Positions 8,579 through 17,510 of a stretch of 46,844 nt of DNA are shown here, in pieces (the stretch's first letter is position 1; each line of letters opens with the position of its first letter). This DNA comes from an uncultured beta proteobacterium (GTDB taxonomy: Bacteria > Pseudomonadota > Gammaproteobacteria > Burkholderiales > Burkholderiaceae_C). The stretch covers positions 1-46,844 of the forward strand of contig CAIKVZ010000070.1 in assembly GCA_903830985.1 (NCBI GenBank). Reading direction: 5' to 3'. The notes under the pieces are model-generated. The model was given only the letters and a program-made list of their open reading frames with translations, was not told the DNA's origin and did no database searches. A program made the translations under genes and the position numbers.

Positions 8579-9244
8579 CTACAGGTTTCGGCACACGGTG
8601 TATTGGTTGTCGTCGCTGTACCCCGCGGCCGCAGCACCGGGCGCCGTGTTGGCGCCAGTCACGGCCAGTGTGGCCAGGATGCTGCCGCGGTTTGGAATGC
8701 CGTCGTCAAACTGGGTGTCGATGGCCCGTGCCGCTTTGCCCGGCACCTGCGACAGGCAAACCGACAGCACAGCGGCACCGGCTGCGGGCGTGACGCCGGT
8801 GCCCGCGCCGATCAGTCCGCTGAAGGCATTGCGCGGCAAGGCAGTGACGCCGACATCGGCGGCATTGCCGGAAATGAAGCCGCCCGCCTTGAGGGCCTGC
8901 CAGAAGGCCACGGACTCGCCACCGGTGGCGAATACCTGGGCTGGTGTGATGTCCACCACGCCGTTGTTGTCGCCGGCCAGGGTGACAGTCGCCCAGACAC
9001 CGCCGCGCGCTGTCAGCGTGGCGATGGGCCCATCGTCGCCGGGCAGGCGGTGAAAGCGGTCGATATAGGCGTTGTAGGCGGCAACCATGCCGTTCAGGTC
9101 ATTTGCACCGTTCTTCATTTTGGCGCTTTCGACCAACTCCTGACCCTTGAGCACGGCGCCCAGCAGCAAGCCGATGATGACCAGAACGATGGCGATTTCG
9201 ACCAGGGTGAAGCCCGTCGCGCGGGTGGCAAGGTGGCGTTTCAT
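8579..9244 (-). CDS. Prepilin-like protein (probable major pseudopilin of the second system)
   Basis: Protein of 221 aa with a class III prepilin signal: leader MKRHLATRATG, then FTLVEIAIVLVIIGLLLGAVL with Glu at +5. After the helix comes QELVESAKMKNGANDLNGMVAAYNAY and LPGDD, a pattern I associate with betaproteobacterial prepilins outside the PilA and MSHA families. Two cysteines near the C-terminus (VCLSQ and TVCRN) could form the usual disulfide. The start has a good Shine-Dalgarno (AAAGGA, 6 bases away), and it lies 137 bp behind the previous gene, so it may be expressed more strongly than or separately from the rest. It would polymerise into the pilus or pseudopilus of this cluster. Confidence 0.85.
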   Translation of the reverse strand: MKRHLATRATGFTLVEIAIVLVIIGLLLGAVLKGQELVESAKMKNGANDLNGMVAAYNAYIDRFHRLPGDDGPIATLTARGGVWATVTLAGDNNGVVDITPAQVFATGGESVAFWQALKAGGFISGNAADVGVTALPRNAFSGLIGAGTGVTPAAGAAVLSVCLSQVPGKAARAIDTQFDDGIPNRGSILATLAVTGANTAPGAAAAGYSDDNQYTVCRNL

Positions 9245-9381
9245 GTTGATTCCTTTCAGTCAAAAATTGCACGGCTGGGTTGAGATACACACCCTGGCGC
9301 CGCGCTGTGGCCGAGGGAGTGCGGCAATTTAGCTTGCCAACGCCGTTAGATTCCGGCGAAATGTCAAACAGTTCTCCTGCC

Positions 9382-10098
9382 TCAGGGGAGTTTTCCGCCC
9401 TGCACCATGCGGTTGAACAGGATCGGCGTGGACAGCCAGCTGACGATGTCGTCGAACTCGCCGCCCGCACCGTTGGCGGCGCTGAAGGGATGGCTGACGA
9501 AGTCCTTGTCGGCGTCGCTGTTTTCGATTTCATCGGCGCCCAAGGGGGCCGGCAGGGCCACTCCGGCGCCAGAGCGCGCGCCGCGCCCGTTCTTCCCGTG
9601 TGACAGCAAGACCGCCGGCAGACCGTTGGCCAAGACCAGGGTGCAGGCCGCTGACTGGCAAACCCGGCGGTCGCCGACCGCAGCCAGCGTCAGGGTTGCG
9701 GCCGGGGCCTGACGGGAAAAGGCGTTGCTCACGCTGTAGCGCAGGTGCCGGCCCCAGGCGTCCACGTCGGGCAGACCGAGTGTGGCCCAGGGCAGGTTGC
9801 CATCCTGGACGGTGCACAGTCCTGTGGCGGCGCTGAAGTCCTCGAGCCCGTCGTTGGCCGTGCCGGCGCCGGCAGCGCCGGTCTTGTCCGGGCAGGGCAG
9901 GCGTCCTTTGGCGAGCGCAAAACCGAGCAGCGCTTCCTTGGCCTCGTCGAGCAATTTTTGCGTATCTTTCACGCGCTGCTGTTCGATCTGGCTGGTCAGC
10001 AACGGCAGGCCGCCGCCCAGCAGCAGGCCCACGATGAGCAGGCCGATGGCGAGTTCGATCAGCGAAAAACCCCTGAGAAGACGGCGCGATTTCGTCAT
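9382..10098 (-). CDS. Prepilin-like minor pseudopilin with LPW-TLGL motif
   Basis: Protein of 238 aa. A prepilin signal is present: MTKSRRLLRG then FSLIELAIGLLIVGLLLGG (Glu at +5). After the helix it has KEALLGFA (54-61), RLPCPD (66-71), NLPWATLGLP (101-110) and YSVS (121-124). The same ordered motifs occur in the preceding gene, so the two are paralogues. It contains several cysteines and an HGKNGRG segment near the middle of the C-terminal half. The ATG at 10098 is preferred over a TTG at 10113, which overlaps the upstream gene. It probably sits at the tip or acts in initiation of the pseudopilus; this is inferred only from family style and context. Confidence 0.8.
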   Translation of the reverse strand: MTKSRRLLRGFSLIELAIGLLIVGLLLGGGLPLLTSQIEQQRVKDTQKLLDEAKEALLGFALAKGRLPCPDKTGAAGAGTANDGLEDFSAATGLCTVQDGNLPWATLGLPDVDAWGRHLRYSVSNAFSRQAPAATLTLAAVGDRRVCQSAACTLVLANGLPAVLLSHGKNGRGARSGAGVALPAPLGADEIENSDADKDFVSHPFSAANGAGGEFDDIVSWLSTPILFNRMVQGGKLP

Positions 10099-10109
10099 GC
10101 TGAGACCGA

Positions 10110-11399
10110 TCAATGGATGCAGCGCACCAGGTCGGCGCTGGCCGAAGCCGGGTCGAAATACACCGCCCCGGCATAGGCGCCGGCTGCGGGAAATCGCGTA
10201 TTGCCGCCTTCCAGGTACATGGCCGGATCGCCGAACTGGCTGGCGCTGCCAGTCTGCGCGGCGCTGGCGCGGGTCTGTGCCTCGAGGGGCGCCACGCTGC
10301 GCTGTGTGCGTTCACCGCCAAACAGCAGGACCGCGTTGCAGCCGGCTACGCCGTTCACGCTGGAAGCGGCGCCAGGGCGGGTGTAGAGCAGGTTGTTGCG
10401 CCAGTGGTGCAGCACCGCGGTTTTGGCCTGGGTGTCGGGTGGGCAGGCGGCGAGGATGTGGTCCACCCCCTTGTTGCCGGTTGAGGCCAGCAGACCCGGA
10501 TCGGTCGGGTCCAGTGCATTCAGGCAGTGGTCCAAGTCGTCCAGCAAGCTGTCGATATCGCTCTTGAAGGAGCGGCGCAGCTTGATGGCACGGAACAGTT
10601 CGTCGGGCGTGATGCCCAGCAGGCGGTCGTTCACCAGCGTCTTGCCCTGCAGATCCAGCACGGGCCCGGCGATCAGTGGCTTGGGACTGGCCAGGCTGAA
10701 GTTTGCGGTGGCGTTGTTCACGCCTTCCAGGTAGTTGACGGCGTGGTTCAGCAGGGCCAGCGCAAGGAATGGGTCCAGGTAATTGCGCGCCGCGTAGTTG
10801 CCACCGCATTCGCTCACCGCGTCCATGGCCGAGGCCGCACGCAACTGCCCGTCCAGCGCTGCGCCGGGGGCAAAAATCACGGCGGTCGCACGCTGATGCA
10901 CGGGAAGCTTGGGGCTGAGGCCGCCCGGTGTTCCCGCGTAACCATGGGGCTCAAACTGCCCCGGCGTATCCCAGTTCATCGGGCTGCTTTGGCGCACATC
11001 CTGAAAACTGCCGGACACGGCGTACCAAAGGCATTCGCCGCTGCCGTCGCGCAATGGGCCCAGGCCCAGCGTGCGCCAGGGCAGGCGCCCGAGCACGCTC
11101 AGTCCGATCGCGTTGCCGGCGAAATTGGCCGCCGCGATGCCCTCGGCGGAAACGATGGCGTTGTTGCGGCTGCTGCCGAGGTCGGGCAGGGGCAAGTAGC
11201 CGTTGACCTGTCCCGCATGGCTGTCCGCATAGCTGGCGGCAAATCCGAGCAAGGCTTCCTTGGCTTGCGTCAGCGCCTGGGCCGTGATCTGCTCGCGTTC
11301 GCTGCGCAAGTCGCGCAGGCTGTGCAGCAGCAAGTAGCTGCCGGCCACGCCCAGCACCAGCAGGATCAGCAGCAGCGCGGACCCTTGATGCTGCTTCAT
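10110..11399 (-). CDS. Large pseudopilin-like protein with LPW-TLGL motif
   Basis: Protein of 429 aa, starting MKQHQG and then SALLLILLVLGVAGSYLLL, a hydrophobic helix after a glycine as in prepilins but without Glu at +5, as in GspK/PilX-type minor subunits. Motifs shared with the following gene are KEALLGFA (47-54), LPLPD (69-73), RLPWRTLGL (105-113) and YAVS (126-129). The remaining 300 residues match nothing I can name. The start overlaps the stop of the upstream gene (ATGA). By size and the missing Glu5 it resembles a tip pseudopilin; that role is inference. Confidence 0.75.
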   Translation of the reverse strand: MKQHQGSALLLILLVLGVAGSYLLLHSLRDLRSEREQITAQALTQAKEALLGFAASYADSHAGQVNGYLPLPDLGSSRNNAIVSAEGIAAANFAGNAIGLSVLGRLPWRTLGLGPLRDGSGECLWYAVSGSFQDVRQSSPMNWDTPGQFEPHGYAGTPGGLSPKLPVHQRATAVIFAPGAALDGQLRAASAMDAVSECGGNYAARNYLDPFLALALLNHAVNYLEGVNNATANFSLASPKPLIAGPVLDLQGKTLVNDRLLGITPDELFRAIKLRRSFKSDIDSLLDDLDHCLNALDPTDPGLLASTGNKGVDHILAACPPDTQAKTAVLHHWRNNLLYTRPGAASSVNGVAGCNAVLLFGGERTQRSVAPLEAQTRASAAQTGSASQFGDPAMYLEGGNTRFPAAGAYAGAVYFDPASASADLVRCIH

Positions 11400-12358
11400 G
11401 GTTGCCCTTTGACCGCCAGAGCGCCCGGCGCGACGAGGTCGCTGCGCTCGTGGCTGTGCAGGTCCAGGGTTTCGCCCACGCGCACGCGCTGGCCGTCGAT
11501 CGCCACGCCTGCAGGCGTGATGCGCGTGTGTTTCGCTGGTGGCAGGGTCCGGCCTTCGGCCACGGCCTGGCGGTTGATCCAGACCGTGCCCTGGCCACCT
11601 TCGCGTCGCACCAGACCGGACAGATGGACACGGCTGCCACCTGCATCCGCCCCCGCCGCTGCGCGCGCTTGCACGATGGCCGCGCGCTCCTGGCGGGAAT
11701 ACAGCAAAGGTCCGAGGACGGGACTGGCGGTTGGTGCTGAAGCGGCCTTCTGGGACGGCTCAGGCGGCGCTGGTCCCGCAGACCCGGCCAGGGTGAAAAA
11801 ACGCAAACTGCAGTGCGCGTTCAGACCCTCGGGCACGGGCTGGGTGAAGCTGCAGGAATTGACCCGCATGCGTCCCTTGACTCTGTTCGCAAAGTCCTGC
11901 AACAGGGCCAGCACTTCTTCCTCGTGCACCCCGGACAGACTGAATTCGAGCTCATGGGTCCGTGCTTCGTTGTCCTGCGATGGCGCTGCCGTGTCACCCG
12001 CTGCCAGCGGCTCGGGTGCGTGCAGCGTCCATTGCAGGGGGCCCGGCAGGGCGGCGCGCTGGTGACTCTCCAGCAACTGTTGCACCCAGGCTTCACGGTC
12101 GGCCGGGCCGATCAGGCCGAGTTGACCAAGCCGGCGAAATTGCTCGATGTGCGACTGCAGGTACAGCAGTTCGGCGCTGCTGGCGCTGCGCGTCGCAATC
12201 TGTGCCGACAGTTCGCCTTGGCTTTGCTGCAGCGCGGCCTGCTGCTGCGCGCTCCAGCGGTGGCTGAGCAGCAGCAGTGCCAGGCACAGCACCAGCGCGC
12301 TGCCCAGGACGAGCAGACTGGTGCGGGCACGTTGCAGCAGGGCTGGCCAGTGATTCAT
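11396..12358 (-). CDS. PilO/GspM-like plus PilP/MshK-like inner-membrane protein
   Basis: Protein of 320 aa. The ATG at 12358 gives MNHWPALLQRARTS followed by one membrane helix (LLVLGSALVLCLALLLL), then a probable coiled coil (about 35-75) and a globular region, as in PilO or MshJ. The last 100 residues contain VHLSGLVRREGGQGTVWINRQAV and an ITPAGVAIDGQRVRVGE segment, which has the look of the small beta domain of PilP, GspC and MshK that meets the secretin. One gene here may therefore do the work of two alignment-complex subunits. It overlaps both neighbours by 4 bases. Homology is judged by pattern only. Confidence 0.65.
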   Translation of the reverse strand: MNHWPALLQRARTSLLVLGSALVLCLALLLLSHRWSAQQQAALQQSQGELSAQIATRSASSAELLYLQSHIEQFRRLGQLGLIGPADREAWVQQLLESHQRAALPGPLQWTLHAPEPLAAGDTAAPSQDNEARTHELEFSLSGVHEEEVLALLQDFANRVKGRMRVNSCSFTQPVPEGLNAHCSLRFFTLAGSAGPAPPEPSQKAASAPTASPVLGPLLYSRQERAAIVQARAAAGADAGGSRVHLSGLVRREGGQGTVWINRQAVAEGRTLPPAKHTRITPAGVAIDGQRVRVGETLDLHSHERSDLVAPGALAVKGQP

Positions 12359-13800
12359 GGTGCGGTGGGCGCGCTGCGCACGGGCAGTTGCGCCAGGCTC
12401 AGACACCAGGTGGGCGGCATAGGCTCGACCGGCGTTGCGCTGCTCAGGACATCCGTGGCTGCACGCTGCGCCGGGTCGAGCCACAGGGTGGCACCCGGCC
12501 ATTGGGCCAAACTGGTGGAGACCTTGAGCAGTTTTTGGGCTTTGGCGCGCCCGCTGCTATCGGGTTCGGCTTGCAGCGTCAGCTCCAGTTCGGCACGGTG
12601 TTCGTCCGTGGTGGGTGGGGCGTTGCTCCCCAGCGCTGCGTTGCCTGCGGCCTGTGCCGCCTTGACACAGGCGGGTTCGCGCCCGGCCAGCAGTCGCCAG
12701 TCCAGCCGGCCGACACGGTACGGGCCGCTGCGGCCCAGGCTGGTGGCGAGCTGGGCCAATGACTCGGCCAGCAAGGGCGCGGAGTTCACCTCTTCCTCGT
12801 CCAGGCGGATGGCGCGGCGCAATAGCGCAGGTGCCACGCCGAAGCTCTGGATGTCTTGTTCGATGGCGGCCTGCGCCGTGGCCCCCTGCCGCAGTTCGGC
12901 CAGGGCCAGCGTACGCTGGCCTTGGGCCTGCAGCCCGGCGCGCAACGGCGCGCTGACACCCCACAGCGTCAGTGCCAGGCCGGCCGCCGACAGGCCAAGC
13001 GCCGCGCGGCGCAAGCGGCGTGCCAGGAACTCGCTGCGCAGCCCGATGGGTGCGAGTTGTCCTGGTGGAGACGTGAGCGCCAGATCAAACAGCAGCATGC
13101 GCCAGTCTGGTGGCGGCTCGATCCAGGACGGCGGGAGCAGCAGGTCCAGGCCCTGGGCCTGCAATGCGGCGTCCATGCCATCGGTTTGGCCCAGCACCCA
13201 CACGGCATGGCGCTGCGCGCCGGCCACCGCCCGGGTGCTTTCCAGGTGGCGCAGCGTGCGCACGATTTCAGTGACCTGATCCACCGGCTGCTCACCGGTC
13301 GGCGCGAGGCGGAACAGCACGGGCTGTCGGTTCTTCAGGAAGACGATGCGCATATGGCCGCCGCCGGGCAGGACGATGAACAGGTCGCGCGGCAGCGAGG
13401 GGTGGCTTCCGAGTTGGCTCAGCAGCATGGCGCCGCTCCACAGACCCGCCAGCGGTGCGGTGCAGGCGCTCAGCGCGGCCTGTATGCGCTGCGGCGCGTC
13501 CACGCCCAGCAGACATTGGCGCTGCGGCGCCAGGCGCTCGATCAGCCCAGCGCCTTTGGACCCGGGCAGCGCGACGCGAAACGGCGTCTCCGGAAATCGG
13601 CTGGCGAGTTGGCGTTGCAGCCAGGCGCTGCGGTCGCGCCCGAAAACGTGCGGCACAGCGACCTCGGTGACGCTTTCTTCGGCCAGTTCGGTGACGGCCC
13701 ACACCGGTTCCGGGGGGGGCTGCTGCAGACGCTGCCAGCCGGCCGCGGACCTTTGCCAGTACTGCAGTTCCTGAGGACCGATGTACAGCAAGTATTTCAT
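12355..13800 (-). CDS. PilM/GspL-like plus PilN-like alignment-complex protein
   Basis: Protein of 481 aa starting at the ATG at 13800 (MKYLLYIGPQEL). Residues 1 to about 270 look cytoplasmic and have the general course of the actin-like PilM/GspL/MshI domain, including a DLFIVLPGGGHMRIVF stretch. A basic segment (RRLRRAAL) and a single membrane helix follow (about 290-310), then a periplasmic part with a probable coiled coil and a domain ending with WCLSLAQLPV. This layout suggests GspL or a PilM-PilN fusion. It starts 5 bases after the GspF-like gene. I base the call on topology and neighbours, not clear sequence identity. Confidence 0.65.
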   Translation of the reverse strand: MKYLLYIGPQELQYWQRSAAGWQRLQQPPPEPVWAVTELAEESVTEVAVPHVFGRDRSAWLQRQLASRFPETPFRVALPGSKGAGLIERLAPQRQCLLGVDAPQRIQAALSACTAPLAGLWSGAMLLSQLGSHPSLPRDLFIVLPGGGHMRIVFLKNRQPVLFRLAPTGEQPVDQVTEIVRTLRHLESTRAVAGAQRHAVWVLGQTDGMDAALQAQGLDLLLPPSWIEPPPDWRMLLFDLALTSPPGQLAPIGLRSEFLARRLRRAALGLSAAGLALTLWGVSAPLRAGLQAQGQRTLALAELRQGATAQAAIEQDIQSFGVAPALLRRAIRLDEEEVNSAPLLAESLAQLATSLGRSGPYRVGRLDWRLLAGREPACVKAAQAAGNAALGSNAPPTTDEHRAELELTLQAEPDSSGRAKAQKLLKVSTSLAQWPGATLWLDPAQRAATDVLSSATPVEPMPPTWCLSLAQLPVRSAPTAP

Positions 13801-13805
13801 GGACG

Positions 13806-15005
13806 TCAGGTTCTCATCACGGCCAGGCTGTCGTAAATCGGTCCGAGCACGGCCAGCATGATCCAACCCAGCAGCAGACCCAGCAGCAGCGTGAGCATGG
13901 GCTCCATCAGGGCCTGCACCCGGCCCACGGATTGGTCGATGTCGCGGCGGTAAAAATAGCTGATATTGGTCAGCGCCGTGTCCAGGGCGCCGGTGGACTC
14001 TCCGACCCGTAACATGCGAACCACCAGCGGCGGAAACAGCATTTCGGCGGCGAAACCGTCCGACAGGCCTGCGCCGTTGATGACGCGTTCGCGTGCCTGC
14101 CGGATGGCCCGCTGCAACACCAGGTTGCCGGAGACCTGCTGGCAATACGTCAGGGCATCGGTCAGCGGGATGCCGGCGCGGTACATCATGGCCAGCGTGT
14201 CGGCAAAACGGGCCAGTCCGATCTTCTTCAACACCGGCCCCACCAATGGCAGGGCCAGCTGGCCCCGGTGCACCAGCAGGCGCACGCCATCAAAGCTGGC
14301 TGCCAGGGAGACGGTCACAAGCAGCAGCGCGGACGCAGCCAACAGCGTGGCCCAGCCGAACTGCTGGAGCAGTTGGGAGAGACCGATCAGCAGCTGCGTC
14401 TGCAGGGGAATCTGCTGACCCAGGCCGGTGAGGAATGCCACCAGTTGCGGCACCAGCTTGAGCATCAGGAAGATGAAGACGGCGGTCACGACCAGCGTGA
14501 CGAAAGCGGGGTAGAGCAGCAGCTTGCGCGTCTGCGCGCTCAACTCATCCTGCCATTTGAGCGAACGAACGATTTCCTGCAACACCTCGGGCATCTGTCC
14601 GGTCACTTCACCGCAACGGATCAGGTGGCTGACGGTGGCGGAGAAGACTCCGGGGTAGGCGGCAACGGCGTCGCCCAAGGTTGCGCCGCCCTCGATTTTT
14701 TCATGCAGCCCGGCCGCAAGATCGCGACCCGCCGGCGACTCGGCGGCTTCGCGCAGATCGTGCAGTGCCCACAGGATGGGAACGCCCGCACGCACCAGCA
14801 TTTCCAGCTGAAACAACAGGCTGATGACTTCGCGGCGCGGCAGTAATCTGACGAAGCGCTGGTGGGGTGCCAGCACGCGCGCGCGCAACAGCTCCAGCCC
14901 CATGCGCTTGAGCTGGCTCTGCAGATCGGGCTCGTGCAGGGCTTCCAGCCGTCCCTGGCGCAACTGGCCTTGGTCCGTGGTCGCACGGTAGTGGTACAGC
15001 GCCAT
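13806..15005 (-). CDS. GspF/PilC/MshG-type platform protein
   Basis: Inner-membrane assembly platform of the second pilus-like system, 399 aa, close to the GspF norm. Start at 15005 gives MALYHYRATTDQGQLRQGRLEA, a typical GspF opening. Two GspF repeats are visible, each with the cytoplasmic helical bundle and a membrane helix: LLFQLEMLVRAGVPILWAL with GEVTGQMPEVL in the first, and FADTLAMMYRAGIPLTDAL with GESTGALDTAL in the second. Hydrophobic segments lie near 170-190, 220-240 and at the C-terminus. The start overlaps the ATPase stop by one base (TGATG). It converts ATPase motion into pseudopilin extraction. Confidence 0.92.
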   Translation of the reverse strand: MALYHYRATTDQGQLRQGRLEALHEPDLQSQLKRMGLELLRARVLAPHQRFVRLLPRREVISLLFQLEMLVRAGVPILWALHDLREAAESPAGRDLAAGLHEKIEGGATLGDAVAAYPGVFSATVSHLIRCGEVTGQMPEVLQEIVRSLKWQDELSAQTRKLLLYPAFVTLVVTAVFIFLMLKLVPQLVAFLTGLGQQIPLQTQLLIGLSQLLQQFGWATLLAASALLLVTVSLAASFDGVRLLVHRGQLALPLVGPVLKKIGLARFADTLAMMYRAGIPLTDALTYCQQVSGNLVLQRAIRQARERVINGAGLSDGFAAEMLFPPLVVRMLRVGESTGALDTALTNISYFYRRDIDQSVGRVQALMEPMLTLLLGLLLGWIMLAVLGPIYDSLAVMRT

Positions 15006-16729
15006 CAGCGGATCCACTCGGTCAGATCGAGCACCCGGGCGACTTCCTCCAGCGTGGTGTCGCCCTCGCGTACCCGGCGCAGGCCGTCTTCGGCCATGGC
15101 CACAAAGCCGCGCTCGCGCAGGTGATCGGCCATGGCCTTGAGGCCGGCCTGGCGGGTCACGAGGTCGTCGAGTTCGGCATCGAACTTGAGCAGCTCGACG
15201 ATCGCCACACGGCCCTTGAAGCCGCGAAACCCGCAGGCTGCGCAACCCACGCTGCGGTACAGGGTCACGCCTTCGCCGCCCCCCAGGCATTGGGACTCGT
15301 CGGCGCTCGGCGGATGCGGCAGCTTGCATTGCGGGCAAAGCTTGCGGACCAGACGTTGTGCCACCACGCCGATCACATTGCCGGCCAGCAATTGGGGCGC
15401 GATGCCCAGATCGAGCAAGCGGGGAATGGCGTGCAGCGCCGAGTTGGTGTGCAGGGTGGAGAACACCTGGTGCCCCGTCATGGCGGCGCGAAAAGCCATG
15501 ACAGCGGTGTCCTGGTCGCGCACTTCACCGACCAGAATGATGTCCGGGTCCTGGCGCATCATGGAACGTATGCCGTCGGCAAAGCCCATCTTCACGGCGT
15601 CCGAGATCGAGGTCTGGCGCACCCAGGGCATGGGAAATTCAACCGGGTCTTCCAGGGTCATGATGTTGACCCCTTCTGCGTTCAGGTAGTGCAGTATCGA
15701 ATACAGCGTCGTGGTCTTGCCTGCTCCGGTCGGGCCGGTGACCAGCAGTATGCCTTCGGGCCGCGACAGCATCCGATGCAGCAGACTCAGTTGCGTTGAT
15801 GACAAGCCCAACTGATCCAGGCCCATGACACCACGTTGCCGGTCCAGAATGCGCAGCACGAAATTCTCGCCGTGCGTCGTGGGTTGCGCTGAGGCGCGAA
15901 AGTCCACGCTGTGCCCGGCGATGGTGCGCGCGATGCGGCCGTCCTGCGGCGCGCGGGTTTCGGCGATGTTCATCCCGGCCATGACTTTCAGGCGCACGAT
16001 CATGGCCGGCCAGTAGCGCGTGTGCAGGGCCCGAACCTGGCGCAGCACGCCGTCGATGCGGTAGCGGATGCGCAGGAATTGGGGCTCGGGCTCAAAGTGC
16101 AGGTCCGACGCGCCGGCGATGGTGGCGTCGGCCAGCAACGCGTCCATGAGGCGCACCACGGGGTGGCTGTAGCCCTCGGCAACCAGGTTCAGATGGGTCA
16201 GGTCGGCGCCGGACTCGAGTTCCTGCAGGATGCCGTCGATGGACAGTTCGTGGCCGTAACAATGCTCAATCGCCGACAGGATCTCGGCGCTGCTGGCCAG
16301 TGCCCAACGTGGCTGCACTGTACCACCGAGCATGGCGCTGATCTGGTCGGCGGCCACGATGTCGTTCGGATTCGCGCTGGCCAGCAGCAGTTCGCCTTGC
16401 GCCAGACTCACGGGAAACAGCCGATGCCGCTTGGCCATGGCTTTCGGAACCAGCGCCAGCGCAGCGGGGTCCGCGACCACGCCCTTGAGTCCAATGGCCT
16501 GCTGGCCGAGCTGTTCGGCCAGTGCGCCGCGCATGGCCTCTTTGGAGATGCAGCCCAGCGCCAGCAGGGCTTCGCCCAGTGGTTGGGAGTTGTACTTTTG
16601 CTCCTGCAGCGCAATGCGCAGTTCGTCCTGACTGATCAGGCCCAGTGCCAGCAGCTGGTCGCCCAGGCGCTGACGCGGCGCCGCGCCAGCCTGCGAGGAG
16701 ACCGGTGTGGGGCGTACGGGTGTGTCCAT
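15005..16729 (-). CDS. GspE/PilB/MshE-type assembly ATPase with MshEN domain
   Basis: Hexameric cytoplasmic ATPase that powers pilin polymerisation, 574 aa from the ATG at 16729; longer starts overlap the upstream TPR gene. The N-terminal tandem motif RLGDQLLALGLISQDEL...LQEQ and LGEALLALGCISKEAM...LAEQ (21-73) is the MshEN cyclic-di-GMP-binding pattern. Further on are Walker A GPTGAGKTTT, Walker B DPDIILVGEVRD, the His box STLHTN and a zinc site CPQC plus CAAC. It is a paralogue of mshE at 38741 but clearly divergent, consistent with serving a separate machine. Confidence 0.93.
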   Translation of the reverse strand: MDTPVRPTPVSSQAGAAPRQRLGDQLLALGLISQDELRIALQEQKYNSQPLGEALLALGCISKEAMRGALAEQLGQQAIGLKGVVADPAALALVPKAMAKRHRLFPVSLAQGELLLASANPNDIVAADQISAMLGGTVQPRWALASSAEILSAIEHCYGHELSIDGILQELESGADLTHLNLVAEGYSHPVVRLMDALLADATIAGASDLHFEPEPQFLRIRYRIDGVLRQVRALHTRYWPAMIVRLKVMAGMNIAETRAPQDGRIARTIAGHSVDFRASAQPTTHGENFVLRILDRQRGVMGLDQLGLSSTQLSLLHRMLSRPEGILLVTGPTGAGKTTTLYSILHYLNAEGVNIMTLEDPVEFPMPWVRQTSISDAVKMGFADGIRSMMRQDPDIILVGEVRDQDTAVMAFRAAMTGHQVFSTLHTNSALHAIPRLLDLGIAPQLLAGNVIGVVAQRLVRKLCPQCKLPHPPSADESQCLGGGEGVTLYRSVGCAACGFRGFKGRVAIVELLKFDAELDDLVTRQAGLKAMADHLRERGFVAMAEDGLRRVREGDTTLEEVARVLDLTEWIR

Positions 16730-16742
16730 GGCGTGGCACTGT

Positions 16743-17510
16743 TCAAGGCACTGCGGGCCCGGCATGGGCGTCGGCGCGCAACTGCTCCAGCCGCTGCGCC
16801 ACGGCAAGACGCGAAAACCGGCTGTGCGCGTCTGCCAGGTCCAGACAGCGCTGGTAGTTCGCCTGGGCCTGCGCGTACTGGTGCAAGTGGTCCAGCGCCA
16901 CCGCCAGGTTGTAGGCGTGGCTTGCGTTGCTGCTGTCCACTACCAAAGCCCGGTCGTAGGCCAAGGCCGCATCGGCCAGGCGACCCTGCTTCACCAGAAT
17001 GGCCCCGAGTGCGGCCAGTGGCGCGCCGGATTCGGGGTGACTCTCGGCCAGATCGCGCACCCGGCTGGCGGTCTGTAGCAGGTCGGGTTCCCCGCTGAGC
17101 GCCAGCAAGCCTGCCTGCGCCACCGGGTGTTGCGGGTCCTGGCGCAACACGCGCCGGTAGTAGGACTGCGCCGCCTCCCGCTGGCCGTCGCGGTGCGCCA
17201 GGTAGGCCATGCCGAGCAGCGCATCAACGTCTTGGGGTCGTGCCTTGAGTAGCTGCTCGTAGCGGGCGGCGGCTTCGGGTAAAGCCCCTGCAAGCAGGGC
17301 CGCGTAGGCCGCATCCAGCGCGGCCGGGAACACGGCCGCGTTGGCAACTTCCAGTGTCAACGGCCTGATGGCTTTGTCCGGGCGCGGCTTGCCGGGCTGA
17401 TCCGCGGCCGTCGCGATCAAGGCCATCGACAGCGCCCCCCACACGCCCAAACGGCGCCACATCAGCGTGCGCACAGTGCTTGTCCTGGGTTGGCGCTGTT
17501 CCATGGTCAT
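16743..17510 (-). CDS. Tetratricopeptide-repeat protein of the second pilus-like system
   Basis: Protein of 255 aa with a possible N-terminal membrane anchor or signal (LMWRRLGVWGALSMALIATA) and at least four TPR-like units from about 60 to 235 (for example AAARYEQLLKARPQDVDALL, AAQSYYRRVLRQDPQHPVAQ and AALAYDRALVVDSSNASHAY). The position between secretin and ATPase parallels MshN, another TPR protein next to the MSHA secretin. It overlaps the secretin stop by 4 bases (ATGA). It is probably a periplasmic scaffold or pilotin-like helper; the precise role is unknown. Confidence 0.8.
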   Translation of the reverse strand: MTMEQRQPRTSTVRTLMWRRLGVWGALSMALIATAADQPGKPRPDKAIRPLTLEVANAAVFPAALDAAYAALLAGALPEAAARYEQLLKARPQDVDALLGMAYLAHRDGQREAAQSYYRRVLRQDPQHPVAQAGLLALSGEPDLLQTASRVRDLAESHPESGAPLAALGAILVKQGRLADAALAYDRALVVDSSNASHAYNLAVALDHLHQYAQAQANYQRCLDLADAHSRFSRLAVAQRLEQLRADAHAGPAVP

